Positions 8,683 to 17,453 of a stretch of DNA of 39,651 bases are shown one piece after another. Position 1 is the first letter of the stretch. The number at the start of each line of letters is the position of its first letter. The stretch comes from Methylomonas rivi (GTDB taxonomy: Bacteria > Pseudomonadota > Gammaproteobacteria > Methylococcales > Methylomonadaceae). The notes below the pieces were generated by a model. That model saw only the letters and a program-made list of their open reading frames with translations. It was not told where the DNA came from and did not search any database. The stretch lies in assembly GCF_024505165.1 (NCBI RefSeq), contig NZ_JANIBK010000026.1:1-39651 (forward strand), written 5' to 3'. A program made the translations under genes and the position numbers.

Positions 8683-9391
8683 TAATAGCCACATCGGCTT
8701 CCGCGAGCCTATGACCCTCGGCCATCGGCATGTCATTCCGGGTACCGGAAATAATGGCCAACAACGGGCTTTGGGCGCTTTGCCCGGGTACGATTAAAGG
8801 CGCGCCGGTTTTGAAATAATCCTGCCGCTGATCGGCCCGGAAATCCGCCCATTGTTGGTCCGGGCCATGGCAGGCAACGCAATGCCGCTGAAAAATCGGT
8901 GAGACATCGTCCCAGAACAACCGGCCGGACAGGGCTTCGGCGGCTTCAGCCATGGCCGGCTGTTGCTGTTCGATAGTTTGCCTGCCTTTAACTTGGAAAC
9001 TACGCCAGGGCCGACCAATCTCGACAACATCCCGTTCCGCCAACCAAGCGAAACCGAAACATATCGCCGCAAAAACACCTATCACCCAAGCCGCACTGCG
9101 AACCAGCGAAGGCTGAGGGCTTTTCACCAAGCCGCAACGTTTGCCGATAACCGTTACCACCCAGTTCCAATGCAGCGCCAGATGCACGACCAGCACCGAC
9201 ATCAGCCCCAAACTGATCCAAAAATGAATATTGCCCCATTCATGACGGCTCAGTCCCCACAACACGTGGCTTTTGTTGGAGCCCGGCGGCAACGGAAAAC
9301 GCAGCAAGTATCCGGTAGCCAACATGCCCAAAAACAGCACTGTGGCGATCAAATCGATCATGATGTTTACAACGGTCCGATTAGTACTCAT
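8651..9391 (-). CDS. Membrane cytochrome: DUF4405-like b-type domain fused to c-type cytochrome domain
   Basis: A 246-residue protein. Three hydrophobic segments lie in the first 125 residues (residues 8-30, 54-76, 101-118), with several histidines (HVLWGLSRHEWGNIHFW, VVHLALHWNW) that fit a DUF4405/cytochrome b561-like heme-binding module. The C-terminal 100 residues form a periplasmic c-type domain with the heme motif CVACH and a candidate Met ligand in NDMPMAEG. It ends in IIKAWIEQGA, typical of the planctomycete-type cytochrome c (PSCyt) domain. A transmembrane electron-transfer role is inferred. GAGAGG stands five bases before the ATG. It is the last of four co-directional redox/exported genes. 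Confidence 0.8.
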   Translation of the reverse strand: MSTNRTVVNIMIDLIATVLFLGMLATGYLLRFPLPPGSNKSHVLWGLSRHEWGNIHFWISLGLMSVLVVHLALHWNWVVTVIGKRCGLVKSPQPSLVRSAAWVIGVFAAICFGFAWLAERDVVEIGRPWRSFQVKGRQTIEQQQPAMAEAAEALSGRLFWDDVSPIFQRHCVACHGPDQQWADFRADQRQDYFKTGAPLIVPGQSAQSPLLAIISGTRNDMPMAEGHRLAEADVAIIKAWIEQGAQ

Positions 9392-9486
9392 GATGCCTCT
9401 CGCTTTGAAATACCCCCGAAAACTATCGCACGGAACCGCTGTAAACCGTTAACCAACGCCTAGCGGCGACTCAGGCCTTGCCGCAG

Positions 9487-10089
9487 CTAAATATCCAGAA
9501 TGGCATCGAACACTGCTTGATCTATATATTGGGGGCTGTATTCAACACCCACTTGATCCAGCAAATCAACAAAAGCGCGTAAATGGCTTTTTGATCCTTC
9601 CAGCAAACTTTCATAGGTGGTTTTCAGCGGTAAATTAGTGGTTTCGGCAATAGCGTTACCGATATCCCGGATATCCATATCCTCGATGGTTGCCCCCACA
9701 GTCAGGGCGTCGACGTAAGACAATTTCCCGCGTGCGACCAGTTCATCATACAACGCCTGTAATTCGGGATTGGCGAAATCACCCACATCCGGCAAAGCGG
9801 GATCGATCAAACCGAACAACTCGATTTTCTTCAGTAGCGCATCCATATGCGCCTGTTCCGATTCAGCAATGTTAGAAAATATCGGCTTGTTCCAGACTTT
9901 ATACAGGGTCAGGTAAACGTCTCGGGCAAGCTTTTCCTCTTCCCTCATCCATAGCAAGGTAGCTTCTTCCGTTTCTGTTAATACGGCGGCCGACGACCGG
10001 TTTGCCGTGGCGGGTTTTCCACCTGCCAGCACGGGAAATGCGCAGGACAAGGCCAATATCAGCCCGATTAGTTTCATAGCCATTTTCAT
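9487..10089 (-). CDS. DUF2202 ferritin-like exported protein
   Basis: A 200-residue protein with a signal peptide (MKLIGLILALSCAFPVLAGG). The mature part begins with the family hallmark WMREEEKLARDVYLTLY and continues with NIAESEQAHMDAL. The Glu residues and ExxH pair match carboxylate-bridged diiron binding in ferritin-like folds. DUF2202 proteins are poorly characterised. Metal or oxygen chemistry in the periplasm is an inference from the motif and from cytochrome neighbours. GAGG lies about eight bases before the ATG at 10089. The gaps of about 90 bases on either side allow either an operon or separate promoters. Confidence 0.85.
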   Translation of the reverse strand: MKMAMKLIGLILALSCAFPVLAGGKPATANRSSAAVLTETEEATLLWMREEEKLARDVYLTLYKVWNKPIFSNIAESEQAHMDALLKKIELFGLIDPALPDVGDFANPELQALYDELVARGKLSYVDALTVGATIEDMDIRDIGNAIAETTNLPLKTTYESLLEGSKSHLRAFVDLLDQVGVEYSPQYIDQAVFDAILDI

Positions 10090-10178
10090 ACTTATTTACC
10101 TCGTTAAACGAAAAAGTGTTGGTTCATCCAAGTTGCGCGGCCGCCGTAATTCGGGCCGCCGCGTCCGGCTAACTCGGC

Positions 10179-10541
10179 TTATTGCCCCGGCAGCATTTGC
10201 TGAATCCGGTTCTGTTCTTGGTTCATTTCCCGGAACTGCTGTTGGCTACCGTCCTGATATTGGCCGGGATTCATTTGCCGCATCCGATTCTGCTCCTGAT
10301 TCATTTCCCGAAACTGCTGTTGGCTGCCGTCCTGATATTGACCCGGCGTTTGCTGGTGTTGGCGAAGACGGGTGCGGTCGCGATCCATATCGCCACCGCC
10401 GCCTTGCCGCATGCCCATGCCCTGGCCTCCGCCCATGCCTTGACCCTGCATGCCCCCGCCACCGCCCATGCCTTTGGCCTGAATATTCAGCGCTACGGCC
10501 GATAACAGGATAAAAACGAAACTCACTAATGACTTTTTCAT
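10179..10541 (-). CDS. Small exported Met/Gly/Gln-rich repeat protein
   Basis: A 120-residue protein with a signal peptide (MKKSLVSFVFILLSAVALNIQA). The mature region first has a Gly/Met/Gln run (GMGGGGGMQGQGMGGGQG), then two nearly identical units built around PGQYQDGSQQQFREMNQEQNR. The ATG at 10541 is preferred because GAGGA lies eight bases upstream. An ATG five codons earlier overlaps that ribosome site. No cysteine is present. Methionine clusters could bind Cu(I), but this is speculative. It sits between the cytochrome c'-like and DUF2202 genes on the same strand. Confidence 0.72.
   Translation of the reverse strand: MKKSLVSFVFILLSAVALNIQAKGMGGGGGMQGQGMGGGQGMGMRQGGGGDMDRDRTRLRQHQQTPGQYQDGSQQQFREMNQEQNRMRQMNPGQYQDGSQQQFREMNQEQNRIQQMLPGQ
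10204..10346. repeat. Two-copy imperfect tandem repeat, about 75 bp unit, inside the small exported protein gene
   Basis: Bases from about 10204 to 10270 and 10279 to 10346 repeat with several silent differences, each encoding a PGQYQDGSQQQFREMNQEQNR unit. Conservation of protein sequence despite base changes suggests the repeat is kept for the peptide. Confidence 0.7.
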
Positions 10542-10581
10542 GACGATTTTCCTCATATAATTAACAAATGACTGCCGTCAT

Positions 10582-11076
10582 TCATTGTTTTTGCTGTGCT
10601 TGAATAAGCTGAATCTGATAGGCCTCATGGCATACCGCGCAGGTGTTCAGTGTGGTACCGAGTTGCTGTAGGCTATGTTTCACATCCTTTCTAAATGCCG
10701 CATCGGCGGCGATGCGGTCGAAATCCTGATGAACCGCCATACCCAATTGCATAAACGCCGGCGGCAATACATCGTGAAGATGGTTTTCAGCCTTATGCCC
10801 CATATTCATACCCAAGGCGCTCGCTTGGCGCGCAACTTCCGCCATGTCTTCCGCGGCCAATGCGATAAGCATGGCCTGGGTACCGGACAACATCGCCCGC
10901 ATTTCGCCCAGAACGTGCGCCCGCTGGGCCGCGGTCAATTCAATAACCTCCCGCCCGTCGGCCGCATCCGCCCAAGCGGTTCCATTGATAGCAGCCAAGA
11001 CTAACGCAAAGCGTAAACCCGCCAGCGCGGATTTTTGCGGTCGGCCGAACAATCCCGGTAAGATGTTGCTTTTCAT
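10582..11076 (-). CDS. Cytochrome c'-like periplasmic protein
   Basis: A 164-residue protein with an N-terminal signal sequence (LRFALVLAAINGTAWADA), a helical mature region and a single heme-binding motif CAVCH about 18 residues from the C-terminus. A C-terminal CxxCH on a four-helix protein of about 130 mature residues is the pattern of cytochrome c'/c556. Such proteins bind NO or CO or serve in stress responses; the role here is unknown. GAGGCT stands six bases before the ATG. It is the first gene of the minus-strand redox series and is divergent from the OmpR-type regulator, with a perfect palindrome between them. Confidence 0.75.
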   Translation of the reverse strand: MKSNILPGLFGRPQKSALAGLRFALVLAAINGTAWADAADGREVIELTAAQRAHVLGEMRAMLSGTQAMLIALAAEDMAEVARQASALGMNMGHKAENHLHDVLPPAFMQLGMAVHQDFDRIAADAAFRKDVKHSLQQLGTTLNTCAVCHEAYQIQLIQAQQKQ

Positions 11077-11142
11077 AATTTAGCCTCGTATATTAGATTT
11101 GAATAATATACTAGCAATAGAATGTTTCCATCTGTTTTCCAA

Positions 11143-11173
11143 GCTGTAACAATTTGTTTCAAATTGTTACAGC
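11143..11173. promoter_or_regulatory. Perfect 13-bp inverted repeat between divergent genes, candidate operator
   Basis: GCTGTAACAATTT at 11143-11155 and its exact complement at 11161-11173 are separated by 5 bases. The element lies 66 bases upstream of the cytochrome c'-like start and 50 bases upstream of the response regulator start. It is not followed by a T-tract, so a regulator-binding site is more likely than a terminator, although the RNA could also fold. Confidence 0.6.
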
Positions 11174-11222
11174 GGGTTCGGTTTGCCCCGCCGCCATCAA
11201 CAATTCCAAAAGCAATCAGTCA

Positions 11223-11942
11223 ATGAACAAACCTGAAGACAAACAACGCATACTCATTGTGGACGACGATAGCGCTCTGCGAGAATTGGTAACCGATTAC
11301 CTGGGCATGAGCGGTTATTTGCTCCATACCGCCGGCGATGGCCAAGCCATGCGCGCCGTTTTAAACGAGCACAGCGTGGACTTGGTGGTGTTGGATCTGA
11401 TGCTACCGGGAGAAGACGGCCTGACCTTATTGCGCTGGCTGCGCGAACAGCATGGGCCGCCGGTGATTATCGTATCCGCGCGCGGCGACGAAGTAGACCG
11501 GGTGGTGGGGCTGGAAATGGGCGCGGACGATTATCTGGCCAAACCCTTCGGTCCGCGCGAACTGCTGGCCCGAATTCGCGCGGTAATGCGCCGTAGCGGC
11601 GAACCAGAGCCGGCCGCGGACGAACATATATTGGTTTTCGGCCCGTTTCGCCTGCATCTCAACAGCCACGTCATGAGCCGCGACGGCGCCGAAGTGCCGC
11701 TGACCTTCGGGGAGTTTAACTTGTTGCGGGTATTTCTTGAACATGCCAACCAGGTGCTGTCGCGCGACCATTTGATCAGCCTGCTGAAAGGCTACGAAAG
11801 GTCGCCCTTTGACCGCAGTATCGATGTACGGGTGACCCGTCTGCGGCGCAAGATAGAACCCAAACCGGACAGCCCGATTTATCTGCGCACAGTCTGGGGC
11901 GAAGGCTATTTGTTCACACCGAAGGGCGAGGAAAATGCATGA
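11223..11942 (+). CDS. OmpR-family response regulator
   Basis: A 239-residue regulator. The receiver domain (residues 9-125) has the acidic pocket D14-D16, phosphoacceptor Asp58 (VVLDLMLPGEDG), and a conserved K in LAKPFG. The C-terminal winged-helix domain reads like OmpR (LTFGEFNLLRVFL, RSIDVRVTRLRRKIE, LRTVWGEGYLF). The frame runs upstream to a TTG at 11154, but the homologous start is the ATG at 11223, which puts the 13-bp inverted repeat in the upstream region. Its ribosome site is weak. It overlaps the kinase gene by four bases. It probably controls the adjacent redox genes, itself, or both; this is inferred from the divergent layout. Confidence 0.92.
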   Translation: MNKPEDKQRILIVDDDSALRELVTDYLGMSGYLLHTAGDGQAMRAVLNEHSVDLVVLDLMLPGEDGLTLLRWLREQHGPPVIIVSARGDEVDRVVGLEMGADDYLAKPFGPRELLARIRAVMRRSGEPEPAADEHILVFGPFRLHLNSHVMSRDGAEVPLTFGEFNLLRVFLEHANQVLSRDHLISLLKGYERSPFDRSIDVRVTRLRRKIEPKPDSPIYLRTVWGEGYLFTPKGEENA

Positions 11943-13246
11943 GACGGCTGATCTCTCTGTTTCGCTGCACGGCAATGACGCTGGCTATCGGCCTGCTGAT
12001 TTTCCAAATCGCCGCCGCGGCCGCCATGTTCGCGAATCTGGTGCTGCCGCTGGCTCATCGTTCCGCCGACGACTTGGCTGATTTACTGATTCTGTCGGCG
12101 CGTGTCTGGAACGACCTGCCGCCGGACAAACGCCCGGCATTTGAAACGGAAATACGCACTGAATACGGACTATCGCTGGTGCAACCGCAAGCCGGGCTAG
12201 CGGATGAAACCGGCTGGTATCCCTATATTCGCTTTTTGCGTTCGGCGCTGATTGCCCGCCTGCCCGGTCAATCGCCCAGCGTGTCGGAAGACGATCACGA
12301 ACGGTTTCGCGTGGTATTTTCCTGGTCGGGCCGGCCGATGCAATTCGAATTTTCCAAAGACCGCATCACCCCCCGCCCAAGCCTAGCTTTAGCCTGGGTA
12401 TTGCTATTCGGTATATTGGCGACACTGATCCTGGCCTGGCTGTTAGCGCGCCGGGTCACCGCGCCGGTGGCGCAACTGGCGGTAGCGGCGCGGCGGATTG
12501 CCAATGCCGGGCATGTATCGCCCTTACCTGAAACAGGCTGCGCCGAATTCGTCGAACTGGCGCGAGTCTTTAACGACACGACCCGCCAATTGCAGGCGCA
12601 ACGCGAGAACCAAACCACCCTGCTGGCCGGCGTTTCCCACGACCTGCGCAGCCCGCTGGCACGCATGAAGATGGCCGTCGGCATGCTCGCGGAACAAAGC
12701 CCGTCTGCCCTTTTATCCCGCATGGAGCGGGACATTGCCGAAATGGACAATTTGATCGGCGCGCAGCTGGAACTGGCCCGCGCCCAGGAAGGCGAACCGA
12801 CCTCGCCAGTCGACCTGGACGAATTGTTGCAGGAAGCAGTCGAGGCGGCGGAAGCGCAAGCCCCCGGCCGCGTGTATCTGCGTGCTACAGGCAGCATTTG
12901 TGCAGCCGAGATTGCCCCGGTAAGTTTTCGCCGCTGTGTTGGTAACTTACTGGAAAATGCCTTGCGTTACGGCGGCGAAGGCAACATACAAGTCGTGCGA
13001 CGCTGCATCAACGGCGCGATATTTGTCGGCGTCCGCGATCGCGGCCCCGGCATTCCGGCCCATCTGGCGGAGCAAGTGTTTCGGCCTTTCTATCGGCTGG
13101 AATCGTCCCGCAACCGCATCACCGGCGGTAGCGGCCTGGGCTTGGCGATAACCCGGCAATTAACCCAAACGCAGGGCTGGAAAATAGCGATCAAGTCACG
13201 TTGGCGCGGCGGCACCAGCGTCTGGTTGCAAATAACATCGCCATAA
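11939..13246 (+). CDS. EnvZ-like sensor histidine kinase
   Basis: A 435-residue inner-membrane kinase. Membrane helices lie near residues 12-36 and 145-167, with a periplasmic sensor region of about 110 residues between. A HAMP domain follows (RRVTAPVAQLAVAARRI), then the phosphoacceptor box GVSHDLRSPLARMK. The ATP-binding domain has N-box NLLENALRYG, G1 DRGPGIP, F-box FRPFYRLES and G2 GGSGLGLAI. The H-box is very close to EnvZ. The ATGA overlap with the regulator gene, with GAGG before the start, shows co-expression. The stimulus is not evident from sequence. Confidence 0.92.
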   Translation: MRRLISLFRCTAMTLAIGLLIFQIAAAAAMFANLVLPLAHRSADDLADLLILSARVWNDLPPDKRPAFETEIRTEYGLSLVQPQAGLADETGWYPYIRFLRSALIARLPGQSPSVSEDDHERFRVVFSWSGRPMQFEFSKDRITPRPSLALAWVLLFGILATLILAWLLARRVTAPVAQLAVAARRIANAGHVSPLPETGCAEFVELARVFNDTTRQLQAQRENQTTLLAGVSHDLRSPLARMKMAVGMLAEQSPSALLSRMERDIAEMDNLIGAQLELARAQEGEPTSPVDLDELLQEAVEAAEAQAPGRVYLRATGSICAAEIAPVSFRRCVGNLLENALRYGGEGNIQVVRRCINGAIFVGVRDRGPGIPAHLAEQVFRPFYRLESSRNRITGGSGLGLAITRQLTQTQGWKIAIKSRWRGGTSVWLQITSP

Positions 13247-13270
13247 GACTGGGCATCGAAGTGTTTAAGT

Positions 13271-14230
13271 CTATAAACCCAACACCCTAAACTCGGTACA
13301 TGGGCGGGACCGCTGCCAAACGCGCTCGAATTCTTCCTGTAATCGACGGTTTTTCGCCGGCAAATTCGGGCTCCAATGGCCTTCGTAGCGATTGCCGAGC
13401 AGGCGAAATAAATAGCCGCCGCTATCGTTCAGCAGGAATGCGGACAGATATTGCAAGTCCTCGGCTTCCACCGGCGCGCATATCTGAAAATGCGAAGTCA
13501 ATCTTTGCGCCAGTTCCAGGACGGGGTGAGTCTGACCTCTAAGGTTGGCGGGTTCTTGAATGATGATCCGCACACCGCCGCCGCGATTGCGTAGCGCAAA
13601 CTGCTTCAGCGCTTCCACGATTTCGTTGTGCCCGTAAAGCGCATACTCCAAATCCCGGCTGTAAATAGTCAGTTGCCGCCGCGCATCGGCAATCAATTGC
13701 AGTGTGGCGGCGGATGCGGACTCCAGCGTTTCCAGACGCATGGCTTGCACTGACGCCGCCGCGGGTTTGGCTGTCCGCCGCACGGACTTATCCAGCGGCT
13801 GCAACAGCAAGCGCAGGGTTTGATGAGGAATGCCGGCCGCCACGAATACCGCGCCTTCCTCGACAAATCCGGCTTTGCGGTAAAAATCCAGCGCGGCAAG
13901 TTGCGCATCGGCCGAAACCGTTTCCAGGCCCAGCTGGCGAGCTTTTTCGAGCAGAAAACGCAACATGGATTGACCAACCCGCTGGTTGCGCCAATCACGC
14001 AACACCGCCATGCGGCCGATTTTTCCGTCGGGCGACAAGCGGCCCGTGGCTATGGGACGAGACTGCTCGTCACGGGCAATAACGTGGTGGCATTGCCGGT
14101 CGAGTTCGTCGAACTCGACTTCGGGCGGTATCCGGTGTTCGAGCACGAACACTTCATGCCGCACATAATGCAGCGCGTCAAAATCGACTTCATAATTGGC
14201 GGGTTCGAGATAAAAGTTTGTGATTTGCAT
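13271..14230 (-). CDS. GNAT-family N-acetyltransferase with extra C-terminal domain
   Basis: A 319-residue protein. Residues 1-140 form a GNAT domain of the ElaA type: VRHEVFVLEHRIPPEVEFDELD, then IGRMAVLRDWRNQRVGQSML with the acetyl-CoA pyrophosphate loop, and ALDFYRKAGFVEEG. The remaining 170 residues, after an Ala/Pro linker, form a separate domain containing LTIYSRDLEYALYGHNEI and ending RYEGHWSPNLPAKNRRL; I take this as the DUF7931-like, PLD-related region often fused to such GNATs. The substrate is unknown. It lies 31 bases downstream of the glutaredoxin/CcdA-like gene on the same strand and may be co-transcribed. Confidence 0.8.
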   Translation of the reverse strand: MQITNFYLEPANYEVDFDALHYVRHEVFVLEHRIPPEVEFDELDRQCHHVIARDEQSRPIATGRLSPDGKIGRMAVLRDWRNQRVGQSMLRFLLEKARQLGLETVSADAQLAALDFYRKAGFVEEGAVFVAAGIPHQTLRLLLQPLDKSVRRTAKPAAASVQAMRLETLESASAATLQLIADARRQLTIYSRDLEYALYGHNEIVEALKQFALRNRGGGVRIIIQEPANLRGQTHPVLELAQRLTSHFQICAPVEAEDLQYLSAFLLNDSGGYLFRLLGNRYEGHWSPNLPAKNRRLQEEFERVWQRSRPCTEFRVLGL

Positions 14231-14261
14231 AGGTCGAAAACGATGGCAAAAGAAGCGGACG

Positions 14262-15359
14262 TTACATCAGCCAATCCGGCCGCAGCAGCATGGCCGCCGC
14301 CAAACCCAGCATCACGGTGCCGCTGAGCAGCTTTAACCAGCGGCCGGATTGTTCGGTGAGTTTGCGGCTGCCGAGGGTGGCTACCGCAATCGCCACCATC
14401 AGCGAGTCATCGGCGATGTAGCCGACGATATACAACAACAGATAAGCGTAATACTGCGGCATGCTCAAACCTTGTTGGCTTAGCACGGCGGTATAAATCG
14501 CCGGCAAACCAGCCGTGCAGAGCAGTTCGATAAAGTTGACCAGCACGGCCAAAACCGTCACCGAGATCAGCGAAGCCGCCAAGGCTTCGGTCTGCAGCAA
14601 TTGTCGCATGCGGGCATACAAACCGGGTTTGGCCGCCTCCGGTATGGAAAAGGAAACGCCTTGCTTGAAGGCGAAATAGTCTTTCACGTTCACGGCGCCG
14701 ATCACAACAGCCAAGCCCGCCAGGGTCCAACGCACCGGGTTGGACATACCCATCAGCAAAAACACATTCAGCCAGGCGGCCATAAAGGCGTAATACACCG
14801 CGCCGCTGACCAACACGAAGGCGCCGGCCACCACGGCCATCCGTTGCCGATTTTGTAATCGGATTAACAAAGACAATAAAAACAGCAAAACCCACATCGC
14901 GCAAGGGTTAAAGCCGTCCAGCAACCCCAGGGCCAGCGTAAAGAGCGGCAAACCCAAACGCTCGACACTGATGTCGCCGAACCAGCCGGCCCGTACCGCT
15001 TGACTAGCGCTTACCGCGTCATCGATGAAGGCCAACAGCACCGGACCGCTGGTTTCGGCATCGTTAAAACCCACCAGCACTTTATCGTGCATCGCGAAAG
15101 TCGGCACACCCGGAGGCCAGATGCCATGCCGTTGAGACAACGAGATCAGTTCGCCACGGGCGCCGGAGTCTTGGTCCAAGGAGCGGTAGACGATTTTAAG
15201 ATGAGGGCGTTGCGCGGCAATGCGCGGCAGGTATTTTTTGGCTTCGGCGCAATGCGGGCAACCGTCTCGGACATAGACTTGTAAAACGCCCGTTTCGGTT
15301 GCCTTGCTTGCCGGGATGAAGATAAACAACAGCAGCAAAAGCCGCGGCCAAAAACCCAT
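14262..15359 (-). CDS. Exported glutaredoxin/thioredoxin domain fused to CcdA/DsbD-like membrane domain
   Basis: A 365-residue protein from the ATG at 15359. The N-terminus is a signal sequence or first helix (FWPRLLLLLFIFIPASKA), followed by a thioredoxin-fold domain with redox motif CPHC (VRDGCPHCAEAKKYLP) and a cis-Pro segment (PGVPTF). About six membrane helices then contain conserved single cysteines in GFNPCAMW and ELLCTAGLPA, the pattern of electron-transferring DsbD/CcdA domains. It probably passes reducing power across the membrane to the periplasmic side. The frame extends to an ATG at 15422, but that would hide the signal sequence and has no ribosome site. It lies downstream of ftsH on the same strand. 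Confidence 0.8.
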   Translation of the reverse strand: MGFWPRLLLLLFIFIPASKATETGVLQVYVRDGCPHCAEAKKYLPRIAAQRPHLKIVYRSLDQDSGARGELISLSQRHGIWPPGVPTFAMHDKVLVGFNDAETSGPVLLAFIDDAVSASQAVRAGWFGDISVERLGLPLFTLALGLLDGFNPCAMWVLLFLLSLLIRLQNRQRMAVVAGAFVLVSGAVYYAFMAAWLNVFLLMGMSNPVRWTLAGLAVVIGAVNVKDYFAFKQGVSFSIPEAAKPGLYARMRQLLQTEALAASLISVTVLAVLVNFIELLCTAGLPAIYTAVLSQQGLSMPQYYAYLLLYIVGYIADDSLMVAIAVATLGSRKLTEQSGRWLKLLSGTVMLGLAAAMLLRPDWLM

Positions 15360-15441
15360 CGACCGCTTGCCCTGAAAATCTAACCCGCCCGTTATCCTAA
15401 TGCCGGCCAATAATACGGACATCGCGCGCAGCTATTCCGGT

Positions 15442-17385
15442 TTAGGTCTTTTGTGCGATCAGCGCCAGCATGTCTTCGCGCTGAATGACTTCTTTTTCCT
15501 GCAACAACTCCGCCAACCGATCCAGCAAGACCCGCTTGGCGCTCAGAATCTCCATCGCGCGCGTTTGGGCATTCTCCACCAGTTGCTTGATTTCGGCATC
15601 TACGACACGCGCGGTTTCCTCGCTGTAATTGCGTTGCTCGGACACATCGCCGCTCAAGAATTGCAACTGCTGGCGATGGCCGTAAATCAGCGGCCCGAGT
15701 TTTTCGCTCATACCCAGATAGCAGACCATGTTACGGGCGATTTCGCTGGCTTTTTCCAGATCGTTTTGCGCACCGGTCGACACGCTGTCCAGAGCCAATT
15801 GCTCCGCCACCCGGCCGCCCAACAGTATCGCCAACTGATCCTTCAGCTCTGCTTCGGTGGACAGGTATTTTTCCTCGACCGGCAATTGTAAGGTAAAACC
15901 CAGGGCGGAGACGCCGCGCGGGATGATGGAAATTTTATGTACCGGCTGGCCGGTCGGTACGGTTTCGGCGACCAGCGCGTGGCCGGCTTCGTGGTAGGCC
16001 ACCCGGCGTTTTTCCTCAGGGCCCAGCACGCGGTTTTTCTTTTCGGGCCCCGCCATGACCCGGTCGATAGCCGCTTCGAAATCGGCCATGCCGACGCTAT
16101 CGCGTCCGCCGCGCGCCGCCAGAATGGCCGCCTCATTGGCGATATTCGACAAATCGGCGCCGACAAAACCCGGCGTGCGTTTGGCCACGGTTTCCAAATC
16201 GACATCCTTATCCAGTTGCATGGCCTTGCTATGCAATTTGAGGATGGCAATACGGTCGACCAAATCGGGTTTGTCAACCACGATTTGCCGGTCGAAACGG
16301 CCGGCCCGCAGCAAAGCTTTGTCCAGAATTTCCGGCCGATTGGTGGCGGCCATCACCACCACGCCGGCGGTCGGGTCGAAACCGTCCATTTCGGTCAGCA
16401 ATTGATTGAGGGTTTGCTCGCGTTCGTCGTTGCCGCCCATGATGGCCGGGCCGCCGCGCGAACGGCCGATGGCGTCCAATTCGTCGATGAAGATGATGCA
16501 GGGGGCTTTTTGCCGAGCCTGCTCGAACAGATCCCGCACCCGCGCCGCGCCGATGCCGACGAACAATTCGATGAACTCGGAGGCGCTGATATTGAAAAAC
16601 GGCACGCCGGCTTCGCCGGAAACCGCCCGCGCCAGCAGGGTTTTACCGGTACCCGGCGAACCCACCAGCAGTACGCCTTTCGGCATCCGCCCGCCCAGCT
16701 TTTGCAGTTTTTCAGGGGATTTTAAAAACTCGATGGTTTCCTTGAGTTCCTGCTTGGCGCTTTCCGCGCCAGCCACGTCGTCGAAGGTAATTTTGACGGC
16801 TTCCTGTTGAATCTTGATTTTATTGCCCAGATTCAAAAATCCGCGCCCCGCGCCGCCGGTCATGCGCGGCAGCAGCCACATCCAGATGCCGGCAAAAATG
16901 GCGATGGGGATAATCCAGTTGAACAGGATATTGCTAAGCCAGTTGTCGCCGCTTCTGACCAGGTATTCGACTTTGTGATCCTGCAGGTTTTTGGTCAACG
17001 ACTCATCCCACAAGGGGATGGTGAAAAACTGGCTACCGATTTTTTTATCTTCGGCTTTCAGGGTGCCGTTGATAAAGCGCTGCGTCACCACGGCCTTTTC
17101 GACTTTGTTATCGCTAACCAGGGTCAGGAACTGGCTGTAGGGAATCTCCCGACCCAGCGGTTTTTCGCCGCCGGCCAGCAAGGATAGCAGCAGAATGCCC
17201 AGCACCGCATACAGGATAAGCCGGGAAGGTTTGTTCGGCGGTTCATCCGCTGCCTTGGATTTGCCGTCGGGCTGTTGCCGAGGCTTGATCAGCGATGCCA
17301 GCGCCTTTTCCAGCCAGCGCCAAGCCAGGCACAACCAATCCCATAAGGTTTTGTAGATTTCGATCAGTTTTTGCTTGTCTAGCAT
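15442..17385 (-). CDS. ftsH: FtsH-type ATP-dependent zinc metalloprotease
   Basis: A 647-residue membrane AAA+ protease. Two membrane helices (about 57-71 and 153-170) flank a periplasmic FtsH extracellular domain, preceded by an unusually long, Lys/Pro-rich N-terminal tail of about 55 residues. The AAA domain has Walker A GSPGTGKT (242-249), Walker [12 protein letters not shown], and the second region of homology. The zinc site HEAGH is at 465-469. The pore/arm segment is [13 protein letters not shown] rather than the FVGVGASRVR usual in housekeeping FtsH. With the long tail and the lack of an rlmE neighbour, this suggests a secondary FtsH paralogue. GGGAGT stands nine bases before the ATG. 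Confidence 0.93.
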   Translation of the reverse strand: MLDKQKLIEIYKTLWDWLCLAWRWLEKALASLIKPRQQPDGKSKAADEPPNKPSRLILYAVLGILLLSLLAGGEKPLGREIPYSQFLTLVSDNKVEKAVVTQRFINGTLKAEDKKIGSQFFTIPLWDESLTKNLQDHKVEYLVRSGDNWLSNILFNWIIPIAIFAGIWMWLLPRMTGGAGRGFLNLGNKIKIQQEAVKITFDDVAGAESAKQELKETIEFLKSPEKLQKLGGRMPKGVLLVGSPGTGKTLLARAVSGEAGVPFFNISASEFIELFVGIGAARVRDLFEQARQKAPCIIFIDELDAIGRSRGGPAIMGGNDEREQTLNQLLTEMDGFDPTAGVVVMAATNRPEILDKALLRAGRFDRQIVVDKPDLVDRIAILKLHSKAMQLDKDVDLETVAKRTPGFVGADLSNIANEAAILAARGGRDSVGMADFEAAIDRVMAGPEKKNRVLGPEEKRRVAYHEAGHALVAETVPTGQPVHKISIIPRGVSALGFTLQLPVEEKYLSTEAELKDQLAILLGGRVAEQLALDSVSTGAQNDLEKASEIARNMVCYLGMSEKLGPLIYGHRQQLQFLSGDVSEQRNYSEETARVVDAEIKQLVENAQTRAMEILSAKRVLLDRLAELLQEKEVIQREDMLALIAQKT

Positions 17386-17453
17386 GACACGTTACTCCCG
17401 ATGCAATCATTAAACGCTTAATTTATGCGGTTCCGGCGGCCCGGCCTTATTGG

